From the NCBI GenBank assembly GCA_900637135.1, contig LR134353.1:930001-994000 (forward strand): DNA of 64,000 nucleotides, given 5' to 3'. Position 1 is the first letter of the stretch, and each line of letters starts with the position of its first letter. Source of the stretch: Mycolicibacterium flavescens (GTDB taxonomy: Bacteria > Actinomycetota > Actinomycetes > Mycobacteriales > Mycobacteriaceae). The position numbers and the translations under genes were made by a program. The notes under the pieces were generated by a model. It did no database searches, had not been told where the DNA came from, and worked only from the letters and a program-made list of their open reading frames with translations. Positions 35,542 through 44,370 of the stretch are shown here, one piece after another.

Positions 35542-37103
35542 CCGAGGGCAAGCGGCCGATCAGGCGGGCGCTGATCAGCGTCTACGACAAGACCGGCCTC
35601 GCCGAGCTGGCCCGCGGGCTGCACGAGGCCGGGGTCAGCATCGTCTCCACCGGGTCGACCGCGAAAACCATTGCCGCCGCAGATGTTCCGGTGACACCCG
35701 TGGAAGAGGTCACCGGCTTCCCCGAGGTGCTCGACGGTCGGGTCAAGACCCTTCACCCGCATGTGCACGCCGGACTGCTCGCCGATCAGCGCAAGCCCGA
35801 ACACGTCTCGGCGCTGGCCGATCTCGGCGTCGAGGCCTTCGAACTCGTCGTGGTCAACCTCTACCCCTTCGCCGAGACCGTCGCCTCCGGAGCGAGCATC
35901 GACGAATGCGTCGAGCAGATTGACATCGGCGGTCCGTCGATGGTTCGGGCTGCCGCGAAGAACCACCCCAGCGTCGCGGTGGTCGTCGACCCGCTGGGCT
36001 ACGACGGTGTGCTCGCCGCGGTGCGCTCCGGCGGGTTCACGTTGGCCGAACGAAAGATCCTGGCGTCTCTGGCGTTTCGGCACACGGCCGAATATGACGT
36101 CGCCGTCGCCTCCTGGATGGGTGCCGTGCTCGCGCCGGAGGAGCCGGCTCAGAAGCTGCCTGCGTGGGTGGGCGGCACGTGGCGGCGCAACGCCGTGCTG
36201 CGCTATGGCGAGAACCCCCATCAGCAGGCCGCGCTCTACCGCGACGACGCCGGGTGGCCGGGCCTGGCGCAGGCCGAGCAGTTGCACGGCAAGGAGATGT
36301 CCTACAACAACTACACCGACGCCGACGCTGCCTGGCGGGCCGCCTTCGACCACCCCGAGATCTGCGTGGCGATCATCAAGCACGCCAACCCGTGCGGTAT
36401 CGCGATCTCGTCGCAGTCGGTGGCCGACGCGCACCGCAAAGCCCACGAATGCGATCCGCTGTCGGCGTTCGGCGGTGTGATCGCGGCCAACACCGCGGTG
36501 TCGGTCGAGATGGCCGAGACCGTCGCCGACATCTTCACCGAGGTGATCATCGCGCCCGCCTACGAAGCCGGCGCGGTGGACGTACTCACCCGTAAGAAGA
36601 ACATCCGGGTGCTGGTGGCCGCCGAACCGCAGCCAGGCGGCACCGAGTTCCGTCAGGTCAGCGGTGGTCTGCTGGTACAGCAACGCGACGAGTTCACCGC
36701 TGACGGCGACGACCCGCTCAATTGGACCCTGGCCACCGGCGAGCCCGCCGACCCGGCGACCCTGGCGGACCTGAAGTTCGCGTGGCGGGTATGCCGGGCG
36801 GTCAAGTCGAACGCGATCGTCGTCGCTGCGGACGGCGCCACCGTCGGCGTCGGCATGGGCCAGGTGAACCGCGTCGACGCCGCCCGGCTCGCGGTGCAAC
36901 GGGCAGGCGACCGGGTACGCGGCGCGGTCGCCGCCTCCGACGCGTTCTTCCCGTTCCCCGACGGGCTGGAGGTGCTGACCGAAGGCGGCGTCAAGGCGAT
37001 CGTCCACCCGGGCGGTTCCGTGCGCGACGAGCAGGTCACCGAAGCCGCTGCCAGAGCGGGTATCTCGCTCTACCTCACCGGTGCACGGCACTTCGCGCAC
37101 TGA
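35538..37103 (+). CDS. purH: Bifunctional AICAR transformylase/IMP cyclohydrolase
   Basis: The 521-residue product has the N-terminal IMP cyclohydrolase domain ([20 protein letters not shown], then [10 protein letters not shown] and [13 protein letters not shown]) and a C-terminal transformylase domain with [37 protein letters not shown] and AFGGVIAAN. It performs the last two steps to IMP. The ATG overlaps the purN stop by 4 bp. No truncation or unusual insert is seen. Confidence 0.96.
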   Translation: MTEGKRPIRRALISVYDKTGLAELARGLHEAGVSIVSTGSTAKTIAAADVPVTPVEEVTGFPEVLDGRVKTLHPHVHAGLLADQRKPEHVSALADLGVEAFELVVVNLYPFAETVASGASIDECVEQIDIGGPSMVRAAAKNHPSVAVVVDPLGYDGVLAAVRSGGFTLAERKILASLAFRHTAEYDVAVASWMGAVLAPEEPAQKLPAWVGGTWRRNAVLRYGENPHQQAALYRDDAGWPGLAQAEQLHGKEMSYNNYTDADAAWRAAFDHPEICVAIIKHANPCGIAISSQSVADAHRKAHECDPLSAFGGVIAANTAVSVEMAETVADIFTEVIIAPAYEAGAVDVLTRKKNIRVLVAAEPQPGGTEFRQVSGGLLVQQRDEFTADGDDPLNWTLATGEPADPATLADLKFAWRVCRAVKSNAIVVAADGATVGVGMGQVNRVDAARLAVQRAGDRVRGAVAASDAFFPFPDGLEVLTEGGVKAIVHPGGSVRDEQVTEAAARAGISLYLTGARHFAH

Positions 37104-37142
37104 TGTCTGGTTGATCTCGGCCGAAGACGGCGGGAGGTGGTT

Positions 37143-37814
37143 ATGTTGCACAGCATGTTCACTGCGTCGCGCACCGCCGCCGCCCTGCTGCTGGCGACCT
37201 TTGTGCTGGTCTCGTGCACGCGGACCGTGGACGACGCACGCGCTGTCGCGGGTGAGGACCTGTCGGCGGCGGCCGATTCCGGGGCACTCGACTCGTCGCA
37301 ATGCGAGGCCGTCGACGACCCATTGACGACGATCCCGGCCAAGAACGACAACGAGCCGGTGATGCGGATCCCGACGCCGCCGGGGTGGGAGCGGACCACA
37401 ATGATGGATTCGGAACTGATCCGCTTCGCCATGCGCAACGACGACCTGACCGCGCAGGGGTTCACGCCGAACGTCGTGGTGACGCTCGAGAGCGCGCCCG
37501 GTGTGCAGGACGCGGGCCTGATCTTCACCAACATGCGCGATGCGCTCGAGTCGGGCATCGGCGCCACGGACGTTCGCGAGACCGGGGGCACGGTGTGCGG
37601 CGTGCCCGCCAGGATGTTCGACTACCAGATGCCGGTGATGGGCAACGTCGCGCCGCATCCGGCCGTCGCGCTCGGCGCGGTGATGCGCACCGAAGGACGG
37701 ACTTTCGCGGTCAGCGTGACCGTCCAGACGTTGGTCCCCGAGGACCCGACGTATCAGCGGGACAGCCAGACGATCCTCGACGGGTTCCAACTTCTGCCGC
37801 CGTCGGCGGGGTGA
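37143..37814 (+). CDS. LpqN/LpqT family lipoprotein
   Basis: This is a 223-residue protein with a signal peptide ending in a lipobox (LLLATFVLVSC, Cys near residue 25). It is followed by a disordered linker and an LpqN-type domain (MRIPTPPGWERT, NVVVTLESAP, GVPARMFDYQMP). LpqN-type proteins bind envelope lipids or partner proteins on the outer side of the plasma membrane. ATG 37143 has GGGAGGTGG directly upstream, which decides the start. It follows purH by 39 bp. Confidence 0.8.
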   Translation: MLHSMFTASRTAAALLLATFVLVSCTRTVDDARAVAGEDLSAAADSGALDSSQCEAVDDPLTTIPAKNDNEPVMRIPTPPGWERTTMMDSELIRFAMRNDDLTAQGFTPNVVVTLESAPGVQDAGLIFTNMRDALESGIGATDVRETGGTVCGVPARMFDYQMPVMGNVAPHPAVALGAVMRTEGRTFAVSVTVQTLVPEDPTYQRDSQTILDGFQLLPPSAG

Positions 37815-37825
37815 GACGCCGCGGT

Positions 37826-37881
37826 GAGCGTGCAGAAGTGGGCGGACGTGAACGCCGCAGGCATGGGAAACCCGCACGCTC
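37826..37881. repeat. Palindromic intergenic element before the MoxR-like gene
   Basis: The arms GAGCGTGC (37826-37833) and GCACGCTC (37874-37881) enclose 40 nt with further pairing potential (GCGGACGTGAACGCCGC). The general plan (GAGCG arms and about 40-nt insert) is that of the element after sucD at 27892-27951. It may end transcription from the lipoprotein gene. Confidence 0.5.
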
Positions 37882-37906
37882 GCGAGACAAGTCGTAGCTT
37901 GGAGTG

Positions 37907-39289
37907 GTGACTCAACCCCAAGATCTACCCCGCACCGTCGGCGAGCTGAGGGCCTCGGGCCATCGCGAGCGGGGCGTCAAGCAAGAAATCCGGGACAACC
38001 TGCTGGCCGCTCTGGCGGAGGGACGCGACGCGTGGCCGGGCATCCTCGGCTTCGAGGACACCGTCATTCCGCAGCTGGAGCGGGCGCTGATCGCCGGCCA
38101 CGACGTGGTGCTGCTCGGCGAACGCGGGCAAGGCAAGACCCGGCTGCTGCGCGCGCTGACGGGTTTGCTCGACGAGTGGACCCCGGTGATCGCGGGTTCG
38201 GAGCTGGGCGAGCACCCGTACGACCCGATCACCCCCGAGTCCATCCGGCGCGCGGCGGACTCGGGCGACGACCTGCCGATCGCGTGGCGGCACCGCAGCG
38301 AGCGCTACACCGAGAAGCTGGCCACCCCCGACACCAGCGTGGCCGACCTGGTCGGCGACATCGACCCGATCAAGGTCGCGGAGGGCCGCAGCCTCGGCGA
38401 TCCGGAGACCATCGCCTTCGGCTTGATCCCGAGGGCACACAGGGGCATCGTCGCGATCAACGAGCTGCCAGACCTCGCCGAGCGCATCCAGGTGTCGATG
38501 CTCAACGTGATGGAGGAGCGCGACATCCAGGTTCGCGGGTACACGTTGCGGTTGCCGCTCGACGTCCTCGTGGTCGCCAGCGCCAACCCCGAGGACTACA
38601 CCAACCGCGGCCGGATCATCACCCCGCTCAAGGACCGGTTCGGCGCCGAGATCCGTACGCACTACCCGCTCGAGCTCGAGGCGGAGGTCGGCGTCATCAC
38701 CCAAGAGGCGCACCTGGCCGCCGAGGTGCCCGAGTACCTGATCCAGGTGTTGGCACGGTTCGCCCGTCATCTACGCGAGTCGCGGTCGATCGACCAGCGC
38801 TCAGGGGTTTCGGCACGCTTCGCGATCGCCGCGGCCGAGACCGTCGCCGCGGCCGCGCGTCACCGGTCGGCGGTGCTCGGGGAGCAGGAGCCGGTGGCCC
38901 GCGTGGTCGACCTGGGCTCGGTCGTCGACGTGCTGCGCGGCAAGCTCGAGTTCGAGTCCGGCGAGGAGGGTCGCGAGCAGGCGGTGCTCGAGCACCTGCT
39001 GCGCCGGGCCACCGCGGACACCGCGCAGCGCCTGCTCGGCGGCATCGACGTCGGACCGCTGGTGGTCGCGATCGAGAACGGCTCGGCCGTCACCACCGGT
39101 GAGCGGGTCTCGGCGCGCGAGGTGCTGGCCGCGGTGCCGGAGGTGCCCGCGATCGCCGAGATCCAGAAGCGGCTCGACGCGAAGTCCGACGGGCAGCGAG
39201 CGGCCGCGGTGGAGCTGGCCCTCGAGGCGCTGTATCTGGCCAAGCGGATAGACAAGGTGTCCGACGAGGGCGAAACGACCTATGGCTAG
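37907..39289 (+). CDS. MoxR-type AAA+ ATPase (Mg-chelatase-like, Rv0958-like)
   Basis: The 460-residue product has Walker A GERGQGKT (residues about 69-76), Walker B-like HRGIVAINELPDL, sensor VVASANPEDYTNRGRIITPLKDRFG and an arginine-rich C-terminal lid. It belongs to the MoxR/ChlI-like AAA+ group, which works with VWA-domain partners as metal-dependent chaperones. The partner gene follows with an 8-bp overlap. Either GTG 37904 or 37907 can start it. Confidence 0.88.
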   Translation: MTQPQDLPRTVGELRASGHRERGVKQEIRDNLLAALAEGRDAWPGILGFEDTVIPQLERALIAGHDVVLLGERGQGKTRLLRALTGLLDEWTPVIAGSELGEHPYDPITPESIRRAADSGDDLPIAWRHRSERYTEKLATPDTSVADLVGDIDPIKVAEGRSLGDPETIAFGLIPRAHRGIVAINELPDLAERIQVSMLNVMEERDIQVRGYTLRLPLDVLVVASANPEDYTNRGRIITPLKDRFGAEIRTHYPLELEAEVGVITQEAHLAAEVPEYLIQVLARFARHLRESRSIDQRSGVSARFAIAAAETVAAAARHRSAVLGEQEPVARVVDLGSVVDVLRGKLEFESGEEGREQAVLEHLLRRATADTAQRLLGGIDVGPLVVAIENGSAVTTGERVSAREVLAAVPEVPAIAEIQKRLDAKSDGQRAAAVELALEALYLAKRIDKVSDEGETTYG

Positions 39290-41264
39290 ACACATCTCGC
39301 GGTATTCGCGATACACCGGCGGGCCCGACCCGCTGGCGCCCCCGATCGATCTGCGCGAGGCACTCGAGCAGATCGGCCAGGACGTGATGGAGGGCAGTTC
39401 GCCGCGCCGCGCGCTGTCGGAGATGTTGCGCCGCGGCACCAAGAATATGCGCGGCGCCGACAAACTCGCCGCCGAGGCCAACCGTCGTCGCCGGGAGTTG
39501 TTGGCTCGCAACAACCTCGACGGCACACTGGCCGAGGTCAAGAAGCTCCTCGACGAGGCGGTGCTCGCCGAGCGCAAGGAGCTGGCGCGTGCCCTCGACG
39601 ACGACGCGCGGTTCAACGAGATGCGCATCGAGTCGCTGCCGCCGTCGCCTGCCAAGGCCGTCCAGGAGCTGTCGGACTACGAATGGCGAAGCCCCGAGGG
39701 ACGCGAGAAGTACGAGCAGATCAAGGATCTGCTCGGCCGCGAGATGCTCGACCAGCGGTTCGCGGGTATGAAGCAGGCGCTGGAGAACGCGACCGACGAG
39801 GACCGGCAGCGGGTCAACGAGATGCTCGACGACCTCAACGAGTTGCTGGACAAGCATGCCAAGGGCGAGGACTCCCAAGAAGACTTCGACGACTTCATGA
39901 ACAAGCACGGCGAGTTCTTCCCGGAGAACCCGCGCAACGTCGACGAACTGCTGGATTCGCTGGCCCAACGTGCAGCGGCCGCCCAGCGCTTCCGCAACAG
40001 CCTGAGCGCCGAGCAGCGCGCGGAGCTGGATGCGTTGGCGCAACAGGCATTCGGTTCCCCCTCCCTGATGAACGCGCTGAACCGCCTCGACTCCCATCTG
40101 CAGGCGGCCCGGCCCGGGGAGGATTGGGGCGGTTCGTCGAACTTCTCCGGGGACAATCCGCTCGGCATGGGTGAGGGCGCTCAGGCGATGGCCGACATCG
40201 CCGAACTCGAGCAGTTGGCGGAGGCGCTGTCGCAGAGTTATGCCGGGGCCACGATGGAGGATGTCGACCTCGACATGTTGGCCCGCCAGCTGGGGGAGGA
40301 CGCCGCCGTCGATGCGCGCACACTGGCCGAGCTGGAACGGGCGCTGATGGACCAGGGGTTCCTGGACCGCGGGTCCGATGGCCAGTGGCGACTGTCGCCC
40401 AAGGCGATGCGCCAGCTCGGGCAGACGGCGCTGCGCGATGTGGCGCAACAGCTTTCGGGTAGACACGGTGAGCGTGACACCCGCAGGGCGGGCGCGGCCG
40501 GCGAGCTGACGGGCGCGACCCGGCCGTGGGCGTTCGGCGACACCGAGCCGTGGAACGTGACGCGTACCCTCACCAACGCGGTGCTGCGGCAAGCCGGGAA
40601 TCCAGAACGGAGCCCGACCTCACCTATTCAGATCACCGTCGAGGACGTCGAGATCTCCGAGACCGAGACGCGTACCCAGGCGGCGGTGGCGCTGCTGGTC
40701 GACACGTCGTTCTCCATGGTGATGGAGAACAGGTGGCTGCCGATGAAGCGCACCGCGCTGGCGCTGAACCATCTCGTCAGCACGCGGTTCCGGTCGGACG
40801 CGTTACAGATCATCGCGTTCGGACGCTATGCCCGCACCGTGACGGCCGCCGAGCTCACCGGCCTGGAGGGCGTGTACGAGCAGGGCACCAACCTGCACCA
40901 TGCGCTCTCGTTGGCCGCGCGCCATCTGCGTCGTCACTCCAACGCCCAGCCGGTGGTGCTCGTCGTCACCGACGGGGAGCCGACGGCACACTTGGAGCGC
41001 GGCGCGAACGACGACCGCTCTTCTGCTGTGTTCTTCGATTACCCGCCGCATCCGAGGACGATCGCCCACACGGTCAAGGGCTTCGACGAGGTCGCCGCGC
41101 TCGGCGCGCAGGTGACGATCTTCCGGCTGGGCAACGATCCGGGGCTGGCCCGGTTCATCGACCAGGTGGCGCGGCGGGTGGAGGGCCGCGTGGTGGTGCC
41201 CGACCTCGACGGGCTGGGCGCCGCGGTTGTCGGCGACTATCTGAGGTCTCGCCGACGACGTTGA
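39282..41264 (+). CDS. VWA domain protein, partner of the MoxR-type ATPase (Rv0959-like)
   Basis: This 660-residue protein has a mostly helical N-terminal two-thirds with acidic and Gln-rich stretches (KYEQIKDLLGREMLDQRF, NEMLDDLNELLDKHAKG). The C-terminal von Willebrand A domain has the MIDAS motif DTSFS in ALLVDTSFSMVMENRW and VVLVVTDGEPTAH. MIDAS metal binding is thought to couple to the MoxR ATPase for assembly or metal-insertion work on unknown clients. The ATG overlaps the MoxR stop by 8 bp. It is convergent with the DUF1707 gene, 11 bp away. Confidence 0.88.
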   Translation: MARHISRYSRYTGGPDPLAPPIDLREALEQIGQDVMEGSSPRRALSEMLRRGTKNMRGADKLAAEANRRRRELLARNNLDGTLAEVKKLLDEAVLAERKELARALDDDARFNEMRIESLPPSPAKAVQELSDYEWRSPEGREKYEQIKDLLGREMLDQRFAGMKQALENATDEDRQRVNEMLDDLNELLDKHAKGEDSQEDFDDFMNKHGEFFPENPRNVDELLDSLAQRAAAAQRFRNSLSAEQRAELDALAQQAFGSPSLMNALNRLDSHLQAARPGEDWGGSSNFSGDNPLGMGEGAQAMADIAELEQLAEALSQSYAGATMEDVDLDMLARQLGEDAAVDARTLAELERALMDQGFLDRGSDGQWRLSPKAMRQLGQTALRDVAQQLSGRHGERDTRRAGAAGELTGATRPWAFGDTEPWNVTRTLTNAVLRQAGNPERSPTSPIQITVEDVEISETETRTQAAVALLVDTSFSMVMENRWLPMKRTALALNHLVSTRFRSDALQIIAFGRYARTVTAAELTGLEGVYEQGTNLHHALSLAARHLRRHSNAQPVVLVVTDGEPTAHLERGANDDRSSAVFFDYPPHPRTIAHTVKGFDEVAALGAQVTIFRLGNDPGLARFIDQVARRVEGRVVVPDLDGLGAAVVGDYLRSRRRR

Positions 41265-41275
41265 CGCCGGTGGGA

Positions 41276-41857
41276 TCAGGTGGCCTTGCGCTTCTTGCGC
41301 TTGACGCCGACTCGGCCCCACAGGGAGAAGCCGCGGATGCACACGCACGGCGCGCCAGGCGAGCCCTCACCCTCCACGGACCGGTCGAAGGTGCCCATCA
41401 CACCGACGCCACGCAGGTCGACGTTTACCTCCGGCGGCACCAGGATCGTCTGGCCGCCGAAGATCGAGTACGAGTGGATTTCCACCTCCGGTGAGGTGAA
41501 GTCGGCGTACCGCAAATCCACCACTCCGCCGCCGAAGAGGGCGAACGTGGTCATCCGCCTCGGCACGTTCCAGCGACCGCGGCGCTCGAAGCCGCTCATG
41601 ATCGCCAGCAGCATCGTCGACGGCGCAGGCCGGCACGGGCCGCCGCTGCGCCCCCGGGTGATCGCGCCGGGCAGGTCAGCCGACAAACGGTCCAGCTCGT
41701 CGTACGTCTGCGCGGCATACGCCCTGGTCAGACGGTCCTCGTACTCATTGAGTTGAAGTCGGCCCTGGGCGGCGGCATCAGTGAGCAGCTGTGCCACCTG
41801 AATTCGATCGGTGTCAGCAGCACGCATCGGACCGCTCCGCGACGCTGGATTGCTCAT
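41276..41857 (-). CDS. DUF1707 domain protein with LiaF-like C-terminus (Rv0966c-like)
   Basis: This 193-residue protein has the N-terminal DUF1707 signature MRAADTDRIQVAQLLTDAAA with QGRLQLNEYEDRLTRAYAA after it. The C-terminal beta-rich part (TTFALFGGGVVDLRYADF, SYSIFGGQTILVPP) resembles the cell-wall-sensor LiaF C-terminal repeat. No transmembrane segment is clear. Function is unknown. The ATG 41857 (MSNPASRSG) was preferred over the longer reading because it gives the usual distance to the DUF1707 core. Confidence 0.82.
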   Translation of the reverse strand: MSNPASRSGPMRAADTDRIQVAQLLTDAAAQGRLQLNEYEDRLTRAYAAQTYDELDRLSADLPGAITRGRSGGPCRPAPSTMLLAIMSGFERRGRWNVPRRMTTFALFGGGVVDLRYADFTSPEVEIHSYSIFGGQTILVPPEVNVDLRGVGVMGTFDRSVEGEGSPGAPCVCIRGFSLWGRVGVKRKKRKAT

Positions 41858-41950
41858 CGGATACGAGCGTACGACGAACCGTGGCACATGCAAGCAAGTA
41901 GGCCAAACTGTGGCCTGACTCGCGAGGGCGAAGAATCTAGATGGGCGAAC

Positions 41951-42712
41951 TTATTGCCCGGCTGCCAGAAATTCGGCGAACCCGAGCACGCCCGTCCGGT
42001 TCTGCGGAACCAGGTTGGCGCCCGACCGCAATGCGTTCCCGATTCGTCCAGGCACGGGCACCGCTAGGGTCCGGCGCCGGCTCGCCGTGGCCTCGAGATA
42101 CATGCGCGCCAACTCCGGGTGGGTGTGCACCTCGGGCCCACCGACGTCGGGCGCCCGGCCCGCCGGTTCGGTGCCGACCAGTTCCACCAGCCGAGCCGCG
42201 ACGTCGGCGGTGTCGATGGGCTGAAACCGAACCCCGCGAAACGTCCACATCACGGGGGAGTACCGCTGCAGCGCGAAGATCGTGTGGATCAGGTCGTGGA
42301 ACTGTGTCGCCCGCAGCACCGTGTGGCCGACGCCGGACGCCTCGAGGACCTGTTCGGCGCGCAGCTTCGTGCGGTAGTACGGCAGCGGAATGCGGTCGAT
42401 GCCGACGATCGACACGTGCACGATGTGCGCGACGCCGGCCCGGCGGGCCGATGCGACGAGGTTGCGCATCGCCGTGACGTCCTTGTCGCCGATTGGTTGC
42501 GTCGCGCAGTTGACCACGACCTCGATACCGTCGACCGCCGCGTCTAGGCCCGCACCCGTCAGCAGGTCGGCCTGGGCCCAGTGCACGCCGGTGTATCCCA
42601 CATGGCTTTTGCGGCTCAGCGCCCGAACGTCGTGGCCGGCGTCGATCGCCTCCGGTACCACGCGGTGGCCCAGTGTGCCCGTTGCCCCGGTGACGAGAAC
42701 CGTACGTGACAT
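41951..42712 (-). CDS. NmrA-like / atypical SDR NAD(P)-binding protein
   Basis: This 253-residue protein starts VLVTGATGTLGHRVVPEAI (TGxxGxxG) and lacks the Tyr-x3-Lys pair of classical SDRs. It has VVNCATQP, HIVHVSIVGIDRIPLPYYRTK and LRATQFHDLI, typical of the NmrA/atypical SDR group that includes redox sensors and quinone reductases. The function is unknown. It starts at ATG 42712, 117 bp from the divergent SdpA-like gene. Confidence 0.82.
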   Translation of the reverse strand: MSRTVLVTGATGTLGHRVVPEAIDAGHDVRALSRKSHVGYTGVHWAQADLLTGAGLDAAVDGIEVVVNCATQPIGDKDVTAMRNLVASARRAGVAHIVHVSIVGIDRIPLPYYRTKLRAEQVLEASGVGHTVLRATQFHDLIHTIFALQRYSPVMWTFRGVRFQPIDTADVAARLVELVGTEPAGRAPDVGGPEVHTHPELARMYLEATASRRRTLAVPVPGRIGNALRSGANLVPQNRTGVLGFAEFLAAGQ

Positions 42713-42829
42713 CAGCCTCACACTATGCCCGCGGTCAAGCCCTTCGGGGACGCCGAGTTCTGCGCAGACGCGCCGACACAGCGAGAATCACACGGTGAAT
42801 TAGGGTGTTCCCGACGAGAGGCGAGAACC

Positions 42830-43405
42830 GTGACGCCAGACCAGCAGGAGCAGCAGGAGCGCAGCTCTCGCCTTGGCGGCTTGAACACTCTGCAACAGCG
42901 GTTCGAGAGCTCGCCCGTGGGCAGGGTGGTCATCAGTGTCGGCATCGTGGTCTTCGTGGTCGTCGGAATCGTATGCAACCTGCCCGACTCGCCGATCAAG
43001 CGTGAACTGCTTCCCGTCGTCGAGCCGATCGCGGTGCCCGCCGCGCTCGACCAGAGTTGGGCGATGTATGCCAACCCGAGCAGGCGCCAAGACTCCGTCG
43101 AGGTGCAGGTGCGCTTCGCTGACGGTCAGACCCGGGTGTGGACGTTCGAGCCTGGCGCCAGCGGCGTCGGGTGGTGGGACCGTTGGCTGCTGCTCAGGTA
43201 TGCCGCCCTTCTGGACTCCGACTTCCGGCGGCAGCTGGCCCACTGGGTGGTCCGCGAGGTGAGTCGGCCGAACGACAAGGCCGTCGGCGTCACGATGCTG
43301 CTGCACACCGAGACGTTGACGGCGCCGGGTGAGGAGTCGGCCGAGACCCGGCGTCCCGTCGCCTCCAAACTCCTCTACCAAGAGGTTCTGGTGGGCGCGC
43401 GATGA
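42830..43405 (+). CDS. Single-TM protein paired with the HTTM protein (SdpA-like)
   Basis: This 191-residue protein has one transmembrane segment near residues 28-50 (GRVVISVGIVVFVVVGIVC) and an external domain with WAMYANPSRRQDSVEVQVRF. The W-x-M-(Y/F)-x-x-NP pattern is typical of proteins encoded directly before HTTM-domain proteins, as SdpA is before SdpB. GTG 42830 was chosen by context; an in-frame ATG at 42725 would add 35 residues without a ribosome site. The stop overlaps the HTTM start in an ATGA arrangement. Confidence 0.65.
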   Translation: MTPDQQEQQERSSRLGGLNTLQQRFESSPVGRVVISVGIVVFVVVGIVCNLPDSPIKRELLPVVEPIAVPAALDQSWAMYANPSRRQDSVEVQVRFADGQTRVWTFEPGASGVGWWDRWLLLRYAALLDSDFRRQLAHWVVREVSRPNDKAVGVTMLLHTETLTAPGEESAETRRPVASKLLYQEVLVGAR

Positions 43406-44370
43406 CCGCCGGGGATCGAGTCCGGTCGGCGTGGGGTTCCGCCGCCGACCGCTGGAACGCCTTTTTCTTCACCGCTCGGCCCGCCTACCCGCTGGGTCTC
43501 GTGCGGATCGGGTTCGGTCTCGTCATCGTCGCCTGGTGCCTGACGCTGATCCCAGATCTTCTCGGCGTCTTCGGAAGTCAAGGGGTGGAGCCCGAGCATC
43601 CCCGGGTGAACTTCCAGTGGAGCGTCTTCCAGATATGGCCGGGCGACAATGCGCTTCTCGTCGGGTGGGTGGTGCTGCTGGTGGCCGCCGTCGCGATGAC
43701 TGTCGGTTGGCACAGCCGGGTGGCGGCGGTCCTCGTTTTCGTTCTGCTGCAGTCGTTTCTGCGACGCGGTGAGCATTTCTTCAACGCCGGGGACTCGATC
43801 CTCACCGTCACCGCATTGGTTCTGGCGCTTTCCTCGTGCGGTGCGGCGTTGTCGCTGGACCAGCGACGGCTCGCCGGTGCGTTCTGGTCTGCGCAGACCA
43901 GGGCGGTATGGCCGGTTCGGCTGCTGCAGATCCAGCTGTCGATCATCTACCTGGTGACCGTCCAGGCGAAGCTGGCGAACAAGAGCTGGGTGGACGGCTC
44001 CGCGGTCTTCTACGCATGGGGGACCGACGGCCGATGGGCGCTGTTGCCTGCTCCGGAGTGGTTGGCGGCCAACGCGATTCTGGTGAACCTCATCGCGTGG
44101 GGCACCCTGTTGATCGAAGTGGCGCTGGCGATCCTCGTCTGGAGCAGACGCTGGCGGTACTGGGTGCTGGGGGCGGGCGTGGTGATGCACCTGGCGATCA
44201 TGGTCAACCTGAACGTCGCGTTCTTCAGCGTCGCGATGTTCGTGCTGTACTTGGCGTTCGTTCCCGGCGAGGCGATCGAGCGGCTCCCGACGCGGTGGAA
44301 AGCCAAGCGCGACAACCGCTTGTCAGATCAGCCGCCGCCACCGCCGTCCGAACAGTCGGCGGTGCCCTAG
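43402..44370 (+). CDS. HTTM-domain membrane protein (SdpB / vitamin-K-carboxylase-like)
   Basis: The 322-residue product has about six to eight transmembrane segments and the HTTM hallmarks: LGLVRIGFGLVIVAWCL, a loop FQWSVFQIWP, FLRRGEHFFNAGDSIL, LLQIQLSIIYLVTVQAKL and WVDGSAVFYAW. HTTM domains occur in gamma-glutamyl carboxylase and in SdpB, which matures a secreted toxin. The enzymatic role here is unknown and no toxin precursor is adjacent. It is coupled to the preceding gene by a 4-bp overlap and overlaps echA7 by 4 bp at the 3' ends. Confidence 0.82.
   Translation: MTAGDRVRSAWGSAADRWNAFFFTARPAYPLGLVRIGFGLVIVAWCLTLIPDLLGVFGSQGVEPEHPRVNFQWSVFQIWPGDNALLVGWVVLLVAAVAMTVGWHSRVAAVLVFVLLQSFLRRGEHFFNAGDSILTVTALVLALSSCGAALSLDQRRLAGAFWSAQTRAVWPVRLLQIQLSIIYLVTVQAKLANKSWVDGSAVFYAWGTDGRWALLPAPEWLAANAILVNLIAWGTLLIEVALAILVWSRRWRYWVLGAGVVMHLAIMVNLNVAFFSVAMFVLYLAFVPGEAIERLPTRWKAKRDNRLSDQPPPPPSEQSAVP

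Noticed and set aside
35319..37877. An 852-codon open frame on the minus strand through purH
   Set aside because: It is antisense to purH, which has all catalytic motifs. Long antisense frames are expected at this GC content; its translation is low-complexity and matches no family pattern.
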